NCBI RefSeq assembly: GCF_900102855.1 | Contig: NZ_FMWD01000006.1 | Span: 186,001 to 250,000, forward strand | Direction: 5' to 3' | DNA: 64,000 nucleotides | Source of the DNA: Thiohalomonas denitrificans | GTDB lineage: Bacteria > Pseudomonadota > Gammaproteobacteria > Thiohalomonadales > Thiohalomonadaceae | Part shown: positions 1-8,875 of the stretch, in pieces | Layout of the letters: the number at the start of each line of letters is the position of its first letter | Numbering within the stretch: position 1 is the stretch's first letter | Translations under genes and position numbers: made by a program | Notes under the pieces: model-generated | The model's database searches: none | What the model was told of the DNA's origin: nothing | Seen by the model: only the letters and a program-made list of their open reading frames with translations

Positions 1-1
1 G

Positions 2-532
2 CGCTCCCAGGTGATAACCGCCCCGGAAAGCCGGATCCAGATGGAATCCGCCGACAAGGTCCCACCCAAGGCCCGGCCCGATATGCCGACAGCGGCGGAC
101 CTGCTCAGTCGGAGCCGGGAGGCTGCCCGGCTCTCTGCCGATATCCGTCGCCGTCAGCAATCCTATGCGCAGCGACCGAGACACACGTACATTTCGGCAA
201 GCACTCGGAAATACGAGCATGCGGCGTATGAAGAACACTGGCGGCGCAAGGTGGAGCGCATCGGCAATCTGAACTATCCGGAAGAGGCCCGACGCAAGGG
301 ACTCACCGGCAGTCTGATGCTGGATGTGGCCATCAAGCCGGATGGCACTCTTCACAAGGTCGAGGTCCGGCAGTCCTCGGGAAAGAAATCGCTCGATGAC
401 GCCGCCGTCCGCATTGTCAAAATGGCAGCGCCATTCGCCCCGTTCAGCGATGCCATGCGTCAGGAAATGGATATATTGCATATCATCCGGGTATGGCAGT
501 TCGAATCCGGCAACCAGTTCGGCACCCGGTGA
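2..532 (+). CDS. TonB-like energy transducer, C-terminal part
   Basis: The frame is open from the window edge, so the N-terminal membrane anchor probably lies outside and the GTG at 11 need not be the start. The last ~85 residues form a TonB C-terminal domain: YPEEARRKGLTGSLML is followed by a DGTL turn, then the SSGKKSLDDAAVRIVK helix and a closing VWQFE strand. TonB couples the inner-membrane proton gradient (via ExbB/ExbD) to outer-membrane receptors. The middle part is basic and Gln/Arg-rich, as in a periplasm-spanning linker. Its position just before yqgE-ruvX-pyrR recalls the tonB3 locus of Pseudomonas, whose product is linked to twitching motility; pilT/pilU lie 5 kb away. The function inferred from synteny is tentative. 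Confidence 0.8.
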   Translation, partial: RSQVITAPESRIQMESADKVPPKARPDMPTAADLLSRSREAARLSADIRRRQQSYAQRPRHTYISASTRKYEHAAYEEHWRRKVERIGNLNYPEEARRKGLTGSLMLDVAIKPDGTLHKVEVRQSSGKKSLDDAAVRIVKMAAPFAPFSDAMRQEMDILHIIRVWQFESGNQFGTR

Positions 533-705
533 TCCGATCCCGGGCTGCAAAGAAAAAGACCCCGGCAGATGACGGACCACGGGGAGAGAGGTTCAGGGCA
601 GAATCAGCGCCTTTTCGAACTTGGCGGTTGAAACTTCCCCATGCTCTCCAGGAACAACAGCTTTCGGCCCTCGACACAGCACCGGTGCTTCCCGATACTA
701 TGGTT

Positions 706-1269
706 ATGAGCGAAACCTCCTGTCTTACCAACCACTTTCTGATCGCCATGCCCGCGCTGGCGGACCCGAATTTCTCACACACGGTCACCTATATTTGCGA
801 GCACAACCAAAAGGGAGCCATGGGGATTGTGATCAATCGCCCTTCCGGGTTGACGCTTGGCGAGGTGCTCGAGCATATGGATATCGAAGCCAGCCCCCGC
901 GTGGATTTGCAGATGCCGGTCTTCGAGGGCGGCCCGGTCGAGCCTGAGCACGGATTCGTGGTCCATGCACCGGTAGGGGCATGGGACTCCAGTCTCAAGG
1001 TCACCGACGAAATCGCCGTCACCACCTCCCGTGATGTGCTCTCCGCCATCGCCCATGGAGAGGGCCCCAAACGGCACCTGTTTGCCCTCGGCTATGCCGG
1101 CTGGGGCGCCGGCCAGCTGGAGGAAGAGATCGCCAACAATGCCTGGCTGAGCGGGCCGGCCGATCCGCCCACCCTGTTCGAAACCGCACCCGAGCAGCGC
1201 TGGGCGGCGGCAGCGGCCCTGCTCGGCGTGGATGTCAACCTGCTGTCCAGTCAGATCGGACACGCGTGA
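706..1269 (+). CDS. yqgE: YqgE/AlgH family protein
   Basis: The protein has 187 residues, the usual length for the family. The N-terminus SCLTNHFLIAMPALADPNF followed by TVTYICEHN and GAMGIVINRPS is the family signature, and GYAGWGAGQLEEE lies in the C-terminal half. The biochemical function of the family is not settled; the name AlgH comes from an old link to alginate regulation. The reading frame is open much further upstream (to about 493), but family homology begins at the ATG at 706; an ATG at 700 is a close alternative. The stop overlaps the GTG start of ruvX, so the two are translationally coupled. Confidence 0.93.
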   Translation: MSETSCLTNHFLIAMPALADPNFSHTVTYICEHNQKGAMGIVINRPSGLTLGEVLEHMDIEASPRVDLQMPVFEGGPVEPEHGFVVHAPVGAWDSSLKVTDEIAVTTSRDVLSAIAHGEGPKRHLFALGYAGWGAGQLEEEIANNAWLSGPADPPTLFETAPEQRWAAAAALLGVDVNLLSSQIGHA

Positions 1270-1706
1270 ACGCCAAATCCGAGCGCACCGAAAGCGGCAA
1301 CGTGCTTGGCTTCGATTACGGCTTGCGATTCATTGGCATCGCCGTGGGTCAGACGCTCACCGGCGGAGCGCGTGAACTGATCACCCTGAGAAGTCGTGAT
1401 CAACGACCTGACTGGGAGGGTATTTCGCAGCTGATAGAGGAGTGGCGCCCGGTCGCCCTGGTCGTGGGACTGCCCCTCGATCGGGAAGGCGGAGAGCAGG
1501 AATTGACCCATCGCGCCCGCCGCTTTGGTAATCAATTACGGGGCAGGTACAATCTGCCGGTATACATGGAGGACGAGCGCTTCACGTCGCTGGAGGCCTC
1601 GGGTCTCCTCATGGAGGCGCACGGCAGCCGTTACCGGAAAGAGGACGTGGACCGGCTTGCCGCCCGAATCATCCTGCAGGCCTGGCTGGATCAACACAGC
1701 AAATGA
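1266..1706 (+). CDS. ruvX: Putative pre-16S rRNA nuclease / Holliday junction resolvase-like YqgF
   Basis: This 146-residue protein has an RNase H-like fold. [12 protein letters not shown] carries the first catalytic Asp, [11 protein letters not shown] is the central motif, and [12 protein letters not shown] carries the second acidic residue; a late Asp sits in KEDVDRLAA. YqgF proteins process the 5' end of 16S rRNA, and the resolvase name is historical. The GTG start overlaps the yqgE stop by 4 bases, and the stop overlaps the pyrR start by 4, giving a compact yqgE-ruvX-pyrR-pyrB-pyrC' operon. Confidence 0.93.
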   Translation: MNAKSERTESGNVLGFDYGLRFIGIAVGQTLTGGARELITLRSRDQRPDWEGISQLIEEWRPVALVVGLPLDREGGEQELTHRARRFGNQLRGRYNLPVYMEDERFTSLEASGLLMEAHGSRYRKEDVDRLAARIILQAWLDQHSK

Positions 1707-2215
1707 CGACACCGTTACAACACGATCTCGACCGGGTGCTGGCGGGCATGGCGGCCCGCTTGCGCGCGACCCTGGAGGAGCGCGAGGTCACCGCGCCGCT
1801 GATGATCGGTATTCACACGGGTGGGGTTTGGGTTGCCGAGCACCTGCACTGCCTGTTGGGTATCGAGGAGCCGCTGGGAACGCTCGACATCAGCTTTTAT
1901 CGCGACGACTTCGAGCGCATCGGCGTCCATCCGCAGGTCAAGCCCTCGAATCTGCCGTTCGAGGTGGAGGACCGTCACATCATTCTGGTTGATGACGTCC
2001 TGCAGACCGGCCGTACCATCCGTGCCGCCCTGAATGAAATCTTCGACTATGGCCGTCCCGCCTCGGTGCTACTCAGCATCCTGGTGGAGCGCAGCGGCCG
2101 CGAACTGCCCGTATGCGCCGATGTGGCGGGCCTGTCGATGGACCTGAGCCCGAGCGAGCAGGTCAAACTTACCGGACCGAAACCACTGACCCTCAGCCTG
2201 AAGCGGGTGAAATGA
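1703..2215 (+). CDS. pyrR: PyrR-type uracil phosphoribosyltransferase / pyr regulator
   Basis: This 170-residue protein belongs to the type I phosphoribosyltransferase fold. The PRPP-binding loop is [19 protein letters not shown], and the pyrophosphate loop region is [15 protein letters not shown]. PyrR proteins salvage uracil to UMP and, in some bacteria, bind pyr mRNA as an attenuator. In Pseudomonas PyrR is instead linked to transcriptional control of pyr genes. No attenuator hairpin was identified before this copy, which lies inside an operon. ATG overlaps the upstream stop (ATGA), and the stop overlaps the pyrB start in the same way. Confidence 0.93.
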   Translation: MTTPLQHDLDRVLAGMAARLRATLEEREVTAPLMIGIHTGGVWVAEHLHCLLGIEEPLGTLDISFYRDDFERIGVHPQVKPSNLPFEVEDRHIILVDDVLQTGRTIRAALNEIFDYGRPASVLLSILVERSGRELPVCADVAGLSMDLSPSEQVKLTGPKPLTLSLKRVK

Positions 2216-3201
2216 ACACGCTGAAGAATCTGCAGCTGGATGCCAACGGCAACCTTCGGCATTTCCTTACCATCGAGGGGCTGCAACGCCAGACCCTGAT
2301 CGACATCCTTGACCTTGCCGAGTCCTTCGCCAACATCAAAGCCCAGGCCGTGAAGAAGGTGCCACTGCTGCGCGGCAAGACGGTGGTCAACCTCTTCTTT
2401 GAAAACAGTACGCGTACCCGCACCACCTTCGAATTGGCCGCCAAGCGCCTCTCTGCCGACGTACTCAACATCAACATCACCACCTCCGCGGCCTCCAAGG
2501 GTGAAAGCCTGCTGGACATGCTCCACAACCTGGAGGCGATGCACTGCGACATGTTCGTCGTCCGCCACGCCGACAGCGGCGCAGCCCACTTCATCGCACA
2601 GAATGTGGCACCGCATATCTCGGTCATCAACGCCGGCGACGGTCAGCACGCCCATCCCACCCAGGCGATGCTCGACACCTTCACGATTCGTCGTCACAAA
2701 GGGGACTTCGGTGACCTGCGAGTGGCGATCGTCGGTGACATTCTGCACTCACGGGTGGCCCGTTCCCAGATCCACGCATTGACCACGCTGGGGGTCGGTG
2801 AGGTGCGGGTTATCGGGCCCAAGACCCTGCTGCCGATGGATCATCGCAGTCTGGGCGTGCACGTCTTTCACGACATGGAGTCGGGCCTGGCGGGTGTCGA
2901 TGTGGTGATTATGCTGCGCCTGCAGCGCGAACGCATGGAGGGCGGTCTGCTCCCCAGCGAACACGAATTCTTCCAGCGTTACGGTCTTACCGAGGAGAAA
3001 CTCAGCCTGGCCAAGCCGGATGCCATCGTCATGCACCCGGGCCCCATCAACCGCGGGGTGGAAATCAGCTCCGAGGTGGCCGACGGCCCACGCTCGGTCA
3101 TTCTGGAACAGGTCAGCAACGGCATCGCCATACGCATGGCGGTCATGGCGATGGCTCTGGGCCGGCAACCGGGTGCGGAAACCGGGGGAGAGACGTCATG
3201 A
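2212..3201 (+). CDS. pyrB: Aspartate carbamoyltransferase catalytic subunit
   Basis: The protein has 329 residues. The carbamoyl-phosphate motif [19 protein letters not shown] is intact, the [12 protein letters not shown] motif is present, and the late [12 protein letters not shown] loop fits the class with PyrC'-type partners. It makes N-carbamoyl-L-aspartate in the second step of UMP synthesis. A 33-residue upstream extension in the same frame lies inside pyrR and is not homologous, so the ATG at 2212 is chosen; it overlaps the pyrR stop. It is followed with ATGA overlap by an inactive dihydroorotase homologue, the arrangement of the Pseudomonas dodecameric ATCase, where PyrC' is needed for assembly. 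Confidence 0.96.
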   Translation: MNTLKNLQLDANGNLRHFLTIEGLQRQTLIDILDLAESFANIKAQAVKKVPLLRGKTVVNLFFENSTRTRTTFELAAKRLSADVLNINITTSAASKGESLLDMLHNLEAMHCDMFVVRHADSGAAHFIAQNVAPHISVINAGDGQHAHPTQAMLDTFTIRRHKGDFGDLRVAIVGDILHSRVARSQIHALTTLGVGEVRVIGPKTLLPMDHRSLGVHVFHDMESGLAGVDVVIMLRLQRERMEGGLLPSEHEFFQRYGLTEEKLSLAKPDAIVMHPGPINRGVEISSEVADGPRSVILEQVSNGIAIRMAVMAMALGRQPGAETGGETS

Positions 3202-4490
3202 GCGGTGCCATCCACATCCGCGGCGGACGGCTTGTCGACCCCTCCCAGAACCTCGACCGGGAGGCGGACCTCTTCATTCGCGATGGCCGGATGGCCGGAA
3301 TCGGTACGGCGCCGCCCGGGTTCGAGGCGCAGCGCACCATTAATGCCGCGGGCCGGGTCGTCTGTCCCGGCCTGATCGACCTGCAGTCGCGACTACGCGA
3401 GCCCGGACAGGAGCACAAAGGCACCATCGCCAGTGAAACCGCCGCCGCGGCAGCCAGCGGGATCACCACCCTCTGCTGTCCCCCCGATACCGATCCGGTC
3501 ATCGACAACCCGGCGGTCGCCGAACAGATCCTCTACCGTGCCGGCAAGGCGGGCAACAGCCGGGTTCTGCCCTTGGGAGCACTCACCGCCCGGCTTGCCG
3601 GAGAACACCTGGCGGAAATGCTGGCACTGCAGGAGAGCGGCTGTATCGCGGTCAGCAACGCATCGCGGCCGGTTCACAACACCCTGGTGATGCGCAGGGC
3701 CCTGGAGTATGCCGCCACTCTGGGGCTCACGGTGTTCATCAATAGTGAGGATCCCTGGCTCGGTGGTCACGGCTGCCTTCACGAGGGACAGGTGAGTACC
3801 CGACTCGGCCTGCCGGGCATCCCCGAGTGCGCCGAGGTCATCGGGATCTCCCGCGACCTGATCCTGGTGGAAAGAACCGGGGTGCGGGCCCACTTCAGCC
3901 GGCTGTCGACGGCGCGAGCCGTCGAGATGGTGGCCGCCGCCCGTGCCCGGGGTCTGCCGGTGACCTGCGATGTCACCGCCCACCAACTGTTCCTCACCGA
4001 AATGGACATCGGTGTATTCGACAGTCTCTGCCATGTACGACCGCCGCTACGCACCTTCCGTGATCGCGACGGCCTGCGCGCCGCCCTGGCCGATGGCGTC
4101 ATCACCTCCGTCTGCTCCGACCACCAGCCCCACGACCCGGACGCCAAACTGGCGCCGTTTTCCGACACCGAACCCGGAATCTCGGCGCTCGAAACGCTGC
4201 TGCCGCTGCTGTTGCGTCTCGCCGACGAGAAGGTACTTCCACGCAGTGACGCCCTGGCCCGACTGACGATCGGCCCGGCCGAAGTACTGGGGAATGGCCT
4301 CGGGACGCTGGCACTCGATGCGCCAGCCGATGTCTGTATTTTCGATCCGGAGGCCTGGTGGCAGGTGAGTGAAGAGACGCTGGTCAGCCGCGGAAAAAAC
4401 ACGCCGCTCCTCGGCTGGGAGCTGAAGGGCCGCGTCACCCATACCCTGCTCGAGGGCCGTATTGTCTTCGAGCGCCAAGACAACCATTAG
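3198..4490 (+). CDS. pyrC': Dihydroorotase-like protein PyrC', predicted inactive
   Basis: This 430-residue protein has the overall type I dihydroorotase fold: CPGLID near residue 56, then REPGQE, the [16 protein letters not shown] helix, SDHQPH, and [17 protein letters not shown]. The metal-binding His-x-His after GLID is replaced by Gln63-Ser-Arg65, and the later H-x-x-H pair reads HFSR, so at least three zinc ligands are missing. This is the known pattern of PyrC', a structural partner of aspartate carbamoyltransferase that lacks dihydroorotase activity. An active dihydroorotase should then be encoded elsewhere. The start overlaps the pyrB stop by 4 bases. Confidence 0.92.
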   Translation: MSGAIHIRGGRLVDPSQNLDREADLFIRDGRMAGIGTAPPGFEAQRTINAAGRVVCPGLIDLQSRLREPGQEHKGTIASETAAAAASGITTLCCPPDTDPVIDNPAVAEQILYRAGKAGNSRVLPLGALTARLAGEHLAEMLALQESGCIAVSNASRPVHNTLVMRRALEYAATLGLTVFINSEDPWLGGHGCLHEGQVSTRLGLPGIPECAEVIGISRDLILVERTGVRAHFSRLSTARAVEMVAAARARGLPVTCDVTAHQLFLTEMDIGVFDSLCHVRPPLRTFRDRDGLRAALADGVITSVCSDHQPHDPDAKLAPFSDTEPGISALETLLPLLLRLADEKVLPRSDALARLTIGPAEVLGNGLGTLALDAPADVCIFDPEAWWQVSEETLVSRGKNTPLLGWELKGRVTHTLLEGRIVFERQDNH

Positions 4491-4498
4491 CCACTTAA

Positions 4499-5368
4499 AT
4501 GACCAAACCGCATCGCAATACCCTCTTCCTGGAAGAGGCCGGGATACTGGCCCACGAGCACTACGAGGGTGACCAGCACGTTTTGCGTCTGGCGGCGCCG
4601 AAAATTGCTGCCAAGGCCGGGCCAGGGAGTTTCGTACACCTGACCTGCGATGCCAGTCGCCCGCTACGTCGTCCCATTTCCATCATGCGCAGTGACGGGG
4701 AGCGCGGTGAGATCCAGCTGCTCTACAAGGCCTTCGGGGAAGGCACGCACCTGCTCGCGCAACGGCGGGTGGGCGAGCGAATCAGTACCCTCGGCCCGAT
4801 CGGGAACGGTTTTACGGTCGACCGGGAACGGAAGCGTCCACTGCTTATCGGCGGCGGCGTGGGGATCCCGCCCATGATTTTCCTGGCCGAGGAAGTGCGA
4901 CGCACGGGAGGCTATGAGCCGCTGGTGCTCATGGGCTCGGAAGTGCCCTTCCCGTTTCGCGTACGCCCATCACAGATTCTGGTACCCGGCATCCCCGGCG
5001 GAGTGACCGGCGCCATGCCGCTGCTCGAGGACTGGGATATCGCCAGCCGACTCTGCAGCCTGCAGGGCTATGCCGGCTGCCACGAGGGCTTCGTCACCGA
5101 TCTGGCGCGACACTGGCTGGAAACGATGGATGCCGCACAGCGTGAGCAGGTGTCTGTCTACGCCTGCGGACCACACCCCATGCTGGAGGCGGTCGCGGCC
5201 GTGGCGAAGGATTTCGACCTCCCGTGCCAGGTCTCCATGGAGGAGTTCATGGCCTGCGGCGTCGGCGGCTGTGCCGGCTGCACCATCCAGGTTACCACCG
5301 AGAGTGGCCCGGCCATGAAGCGGGTCTGCGTCGACGGCCCGGTATTTGAAGCTGAAACGATATTTTAG
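4499..5368 (+). CDS. PyrK-like dihydroorotate dehydrogenase electron-transfer subunit
   Basis: This 289-residue protein is a member of the ferredoxin-NADP reductase family. RPLRRPISIM is the flavin-binding RxxS-type motif, LLIGGGVGIPPM is the nucleotide-binding turn, and YACGPHPMLEAV is the NAD-domain signature. A C-terminal [2Fe-2S] cluster region reads CGVGGCAGCTIQV followed by a further Cys in KRVCVDGPVF. PyrK passes electrons from PyrD type 1B to NAD. No pyrD is adjacent, so the partner is unknown, but the 8-base gap after pyrC' places it in the pyrimidine operon. Another FNR-type reductase role is possible. Confidence 0.82.
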   Translation: MTKPHRNTLFLEEAGILAHEHYEGDQHVLRLAAPKIAAKAGPGSFVHLTCDASRPLRRPISIMRSDGERGEIQLLYKAFGEGTHLLAQRRVGERISTLGPIGNGFTVDRERKRPLLIGGGVGIPPMIFLAEEVRRTGGYEPLVLMGSEVPFPFRVRPSQILVPGIPGGVTGAMPLLEDWDIASRLCSLQGYAGCHEGFVTDLARHWLETMDAAQREQVSVYACGPHPMLEAVAAVAKDFDLPCQVSMEEFMACGVGGCAGCTIQVTTESGPAMKRVCVDGPVFEAETIF

Positions 5369-5464
5369 GGAAACTTCACCGAAAAGCTTCCGCTCCTGCT
5401 CACGCCCCTCACCTACATCCATGCAGGCGAAAACGCAAAGAGCGCCAGGACAACTGCAGATTGC

Positions 5465-5512
5465 ACCGCAGACGACTACATGGATGTAGTCGTCTGCGGT
5501 GAAAGGTTTTTT
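5465..5512. terminator. Perfect 16-bp hairpin between convergent genes
   Basis: Arms at 5465-5480 and 5485-5500 are exact inverted complements around a 4-base TGGA loop. Six T residues follow at 5507-5512, after GAAAGG. The position between the pyrK-like gene and the convergent pilU gene fits a terminator for the plus-strand operon. The gap between stem and T-run is longer than usual for intrinsic termination. Confidence 0.55.
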
Positions 5513-5531
5513 CCCACACCCGCGACAAGAC

Positions 5532-6683
5532 TCAGCGAATCAACCCGCCCGGACCGTCTTCATCGGTGGTCTCCTCCAAGGTCAGGCCTTCGAGGCCTTT
5601 GGTGAGATCTTCGGATGATTCGGCGGCACCGAGTTTCGCCATGATACGAACCTCGTTGGGTGAGTCGGCGTTGCGAGTGGCGTCTTCGAAGCTAATGGAT
5701 CCCTCCATATAAAGGTTGTATAGCGCCTGGTCAAAGGTCTGCATGCCCTGTTCGCCGGACTTTTTCATCAGCTCCTTCATCTGATGGACTTCGCCCTTGT
5801 GGATCAGGTCGGCCATCAGTGGTGTGTTGATCATCACCTCAACCGCGGCCCGCCGGCCGATGCCATCCTTTTTCGGGATCAGGCGCTGCGCGATGACCGC
5901 TTTCATGTTCAGCGAAAGGTCCATCAACAGCTGCGGCCGGCGATCCTCCGGGAAGAAGTTGATCACGCGATCCATGGCCTGGTTGGCGTTATTGGCATGG
6001 AGAGTCGCCAGGCAGAGGTGGCCGGTCTCGGCGAAGGCAATGGCATGCTCCATGGTCTCGCGGTGACGGATCTCGCCAATCAAAATGACATCAGGCGCCT
6101 GGCGCAGTGTGTTGATGAGTGCATCCTCGAAGGTGTCGGTATCGATGCCCACCTCCCGTTGGGTCACGATGCACCCCTTGTGCTGGTGAATGTACTCGAT
6201 AGGGTCTTCGATGGTGATGATATGACCCGTACTCTGGGTATTGCGGTGGTCCACCATGGCCGCCAGCGAGGTGGATTTACCGGAACCGGTGCCACCCACA
6301 AACAGGACGATACCGCGCTTGGTCATGGTCAGTTCGCGCAGGACGTCCGGCAGATCCAGATCATCAAACGTCGGGATCTTGGTCTCTATTTTGCGCAGCA
6401 CCATACCTACCTGATTGCGCTGCTGAAAGACGTTGACACGGAACCGCCCGATACCGGAGCGGCTCAAGGCGAAATTGCTTTCGCGCCTTGCTTCGAATTC
6501 CGCCCTCTGCTCGGTATTCATGATGCCGTAGCAAATCTGCTTGGCCTGGTCGGGCGTCAAGCTGCCCTTGGCAACCGGCCCGATCTTGCCCGAGATCTTC
6601 ATACTCGGCGGTATGCCGGCGGTGATGAACAGATCCGAGGCGTTCTTGTGCACCATCAATTTTAAAAGCGAGTCGAATTCCAT
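5532..6683 (-). CDS. pilU: Type IV pilus retraction ATPase PilU
   Basis: The protein has 383 residues, matching PilU. Walker A is GGTGSGKST, followed by TIEDPIEYIH (Asp box), GEIRHRETMEHA (Walker B region) and the His box TLHANNA. It has the PilU-type acidic C-terminus (EDLTKGLEGLTLEETTDEDGP) that PilT lacks. PilU is the accessory hexameric motor that acts with PilT in pilus retraction at the inner-membrane face. It lies downstream of pilT on the same strand; the 92-base gap is occupied by a minisatellite-like repeat. Confidence 0.96.
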   Translation of the reverse strand: MEFDSLLKLMVHKNASDLFITAGIPPSMKISGKIGPVAKGSLTPDQAKQICYGIMNTEQRAEFEARRESNFALSRSGIGRFRVNVFQQRNQVGMVLRKIETKIPTFDDLDLPDVLRELTMTKRGIVLFVGGTGSGKSTSLAAMVDHRNTQSTGHIITIEDPIEYIHQHKGCIVTQREVGIDTDTFEDALINTLRQAPDVILIGEIRHRETMEHAIAFAETGHLCLATLHANNANQAMDRVINFFPEDRRPQLLMDLSLNMKAVIAQRLIPKKDGIGRRAAVEVMINTPLMADLIHKGEVHQMKELMKKSGEQGMQTFDQALYNLYMEGSISFEDATRNADSPNEVRIMAKLGAAESSEDLTKGLEGLTLEETTDEDGPGGLIR

Positions 6684-6691
6684 GGCTGGCT

Positions 6692-6775
6692 CAGTGGCTA
6701 GTGGCTAGTTACTAGTTGCGAGGGTCAGCGGCCGGCGGCGAGGTCCACTCGCTACTAGCCACTAGCTACTCGCGA
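6692..6775. repeat. GGCTAGT/GGCGAGT-type repeat with inverted arms
   Basis: The pilT-pilU gap holds heptamer-like units (AGTGGCTAGTGGCTAGT, ACTAGTTGCGAG) on one side. On the other side are their inverted counterparts (CTCGCTACTAGCCACTAG, CTACTCGCGACT). A ~35-base GC-rich spacer lies between, so the transcript could fold into an imperfect hairpin. The same units form a much longer array at 23341-23600. Confidence 0.75.
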
Positions 6776-7813
6776 CTATTTGAAGGCGTCTTTGTTCGAG
6801 GCCTTGGCGCGGGCATCCTGTTTTCCGATAACGCCCTTGTTCAGGAGTTCAGAGAGGTTCTGATCGAGGGTCTGCATGCCCAACTGCTGCCCGGTCTGTA
6901 TGGCGGAATACATCTGGGCCACCTTACCCTCGCGAATGAGGTTACGAATGGCGGGGGTACCGATCATGATCTCATGCGCGGCGACACGGCCGCCCCCGAC
7001 CTTCTTCAGCAAGGTCTGGGAGATGACCGCCCGCAGGGATTCGGACAGCATGGCGCGGACCATGTCCTTTTCCGCCGCCGGAAACACATCGATGATACGG
7101 TCAATGGTCTTGGCCGCAGAACTGGTGTGCAAGGTGCCAAACACCAGGTGACCGGTTTCGGCTGCGGTAAGTGCCAGGCGAATGGTCTCGAGGTCACGCA
7201 TCTCACCGACCAGGATGGTGTCGGGATCTTCACGCAGTGCGGAGCGCAGGGCCTCATTGAAACCCAGCGTGTCGCGATGCACCTCGCGCTGGTTGATGAG
7301 GCACTTTTTCGACTCGTGCACAAACTCGATGGGGTCTTCGACGGTGAGTATGTGCCCGTAATCACTGTTATTCTTGTAATCGACCATCGCCGCCAGCGTG
7401 GTCGACTTACCCGAACCGGTGGGTCCGGTCACCAGCACCATTCCGCGCGGGGTGTCGGTGATATCCTTGAAGATAGGGGGACAGTGCAGTTCCTCCATCG
7501 TCAGGATCTTGGAGGGAATGGTACGGAACACCGCCCCGGCGCCGCGATTCTGATTGAAGGCATTGACGCGAAAACGCGCCAGCCCTTTGATTTCGAAGGA
7601 GAAGTCTGTCTCCAGATACTCCTCGAAATCCTTGCGCTGCTTATCGTTCATGATATCGTACACGAGTCCATGCACGACCTTGTGTTCCATTGGCGGTACA
7701 TTGATGCGACGGATATCGCCATCGACGCGGATCATCGGCGGAAGCCCAGCGGAGAGATGCAAGTCGGAAGCGCCATTCTTGACGCCAAAGGCAAGCAGTT
7801 CCGTGATATCCAT
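6776..7813 (-). CDS. pilT: Type IV pilus retraction ATPase PilT
   Basis: This 345-residue protein is a secretion ATPase of the PilT family. Walker A is GPTGSGKST, the Asp box TVEDPIEFVH, Walker B region GEMRDLETIRLA and His box TLHTSSA. The PilT-specific AIRNLIREGK motif near residue 270 is intact. It powers depolymerisation of type IV pili for twitching motility. Divergent to yggS with a 75-base gap, as in Pseudomonas. Confidence 0.97.
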   Translation of the reverse strand: MDITELLAFGVKNGASDLHLSAGLPPMIRVDGDIRRINVPPMEHKVVHGLVYDIMNDKQRKDFEEYLETDFSFEIKGLARFRVNAFNQNRGAGAVFRTIPSKILTMEELHCPPIFKDITDTPRGMVLVTGPTGSGKSTTLAAMVDYKNNSDYGHILTVEDPIEFVHESKKCLINQREVHRDTLGFNEALRSALREDPDTILVGEMRDLETIRLALTAAETGHLVFGTLHTSSAAKTIDRIIDVFPAAEKDMVRAMLSESLRAVISQTLLKKVGGGRVAAHEIMIGTPAIRNLIREGKVAQMYSAIQTGQQLGMQTLDQNLSELLNKGVIGKQDARAKASNKDAFK

Positions 7814-7888
7814 TACAATTCCCCTGAGGAGTTTCTGGTCCGCGACAACCGGACATGAACGCGAGCCGATACCTTATAACGTACCCGC

Positions 7889-8590
7889 ATGACGTACAAC
7901 AACGACAACCTAACCAGACGGCTCGAAGCCGTCCGTGACCGCCTCCGCAGGGCCGAAAAACGCTTCGGCCGCGAAGAGGCCGCGGTGGCGCTGGTGGCGG
8001 TCAGCAAGACCCGCCCTGCCGAAGCTATCCGCGCATGCGCCGAGGCCGGTCAGCAGCTATTTGGCGAAAGCTATTTGCAGGAGGCAACCGACAAGGTGAC
8101 AGCCCTGTTCGGGTTGAACCTGCAATGGCATTTCATCGGTCCCATCCAGTCCAACAAGACACGACCGATCGCCGAAAACTTCCAGTGGGTGCACAGTGTC
8201 GATCGCCTGAAGATCGCCCGACGCCTGAGCGAGCAACGTCCCGAGGGAATACCGCCGCTCAACATTTGCCTGCAGGTGAACGTCAGCGGTGAAGTCAGCA
8301 AATCCGGGGCAGGCCTTGATGAACTCCCGAATCTGGCACATGAGGTAACGGCATTGCCCAATCTTCGCCTGCGCGGTCTGATGTGTATCCCGGCACCTGC
8401 TGATGACTTCGAGAAACAGCGGGAACCGTTTCGGAAACTTCGCGAGGCGAAAACGGCTTTGCAGCGGGATGGGCTGGATCTCGATACCCTGTCCATGGGC
8501 ATGTCGCACGATCTCGAAGCGGCCGTGGCCGAAGGGGCAACGATGGTGCGCATCGGCACAGCCATCTTCGGGCCAAGAAACTATCGTTAG
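7889..8590 (+). CDS. yggS: YggS/PROSC family PLP homeostasis protein
   Basis: This 233-residue protein has an alanine-racemase-like single-barrel fold. The PLP lysine lies in VALVAVSKTRPAEAI. LFGESYLQEA replaces the usual FGENYVQE motif, WHFIGPIQSNKTR is present, and LSMGMSHDLEAAVAEGATMVRIGTA forms the C-terminal phosphate-binding region. The family buffers pyridoxal phosphate and affects amino acid homeostasis. It is followed by proC after a 285-base gap containing a paired inverted element. Confidence 0.95.
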   Translation: MTYNNDNLTRRLEAVRDRLRRAEKRFGREEAAVALVAVSKTRPAEAIRACAEAGQQLFGESYLQEATDKVTALFGLNLQWHFIGPIQSNKTRPIAENFQWVHSVDRLKIARRLSEQRPEGIPPLNICLQVNVSGEVSKSGAGLDELPNLAHEVTALPNLRLRGLMCIPAPADDFEKQREPFRKLREAKTALQRDGLDLDTLSMGMSHDLEAAVAEGATMVRIGTAIFGPRNYR

Positions 8591-8608
8591 TGAACACCTA
8601 AGAGATTT

Positions 8609-8833
8609 ACCGCAAAGGCGCAAAGTGCGCGAAGACCTGATGGCCTGTCAAGACGAGAGCAGAGTGACCGTATATTTTGTGCCGTTCGCTTCAGAATGCG
8701 GCTAGAGAGGAAAGTGCCGTAACCTATGGTAGTTATGGCAACCCGAAATTTTCGTAACTCAGGTTGTTTGTTGGGCCTTGCGATGCAGAATCCAGAAAAT
8801 CATCGATCTTTGCGCGCTTTGCGCCTTTGCGGT
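8609..8833. repeat. Paired ACCGCAAAGGCGCAAAG inverted element
   Basis: The left arm (8609-8635) and right arm (8807-8833) are near-perfect inverted complements: ACCGCAAAGGCGCAAAG against CTTTGCGCCTTTGCGGT. They frame ~170 bases with no convincing ORF. Two further elements of the same design lie at 21479-21597 and 25198-25265. It sits between yggS and proC. Confidence 0.75.
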
Positions 8834-8875
8834 TTGAAATCAAAGCCAATACGGAACTATCGAAGCGGGGAGTCT

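Noticed and set aside
6716-7858. 380-residue plus-strand frame opposite pilT
   Set aside because: pilT is fully conserved on the minus strand.
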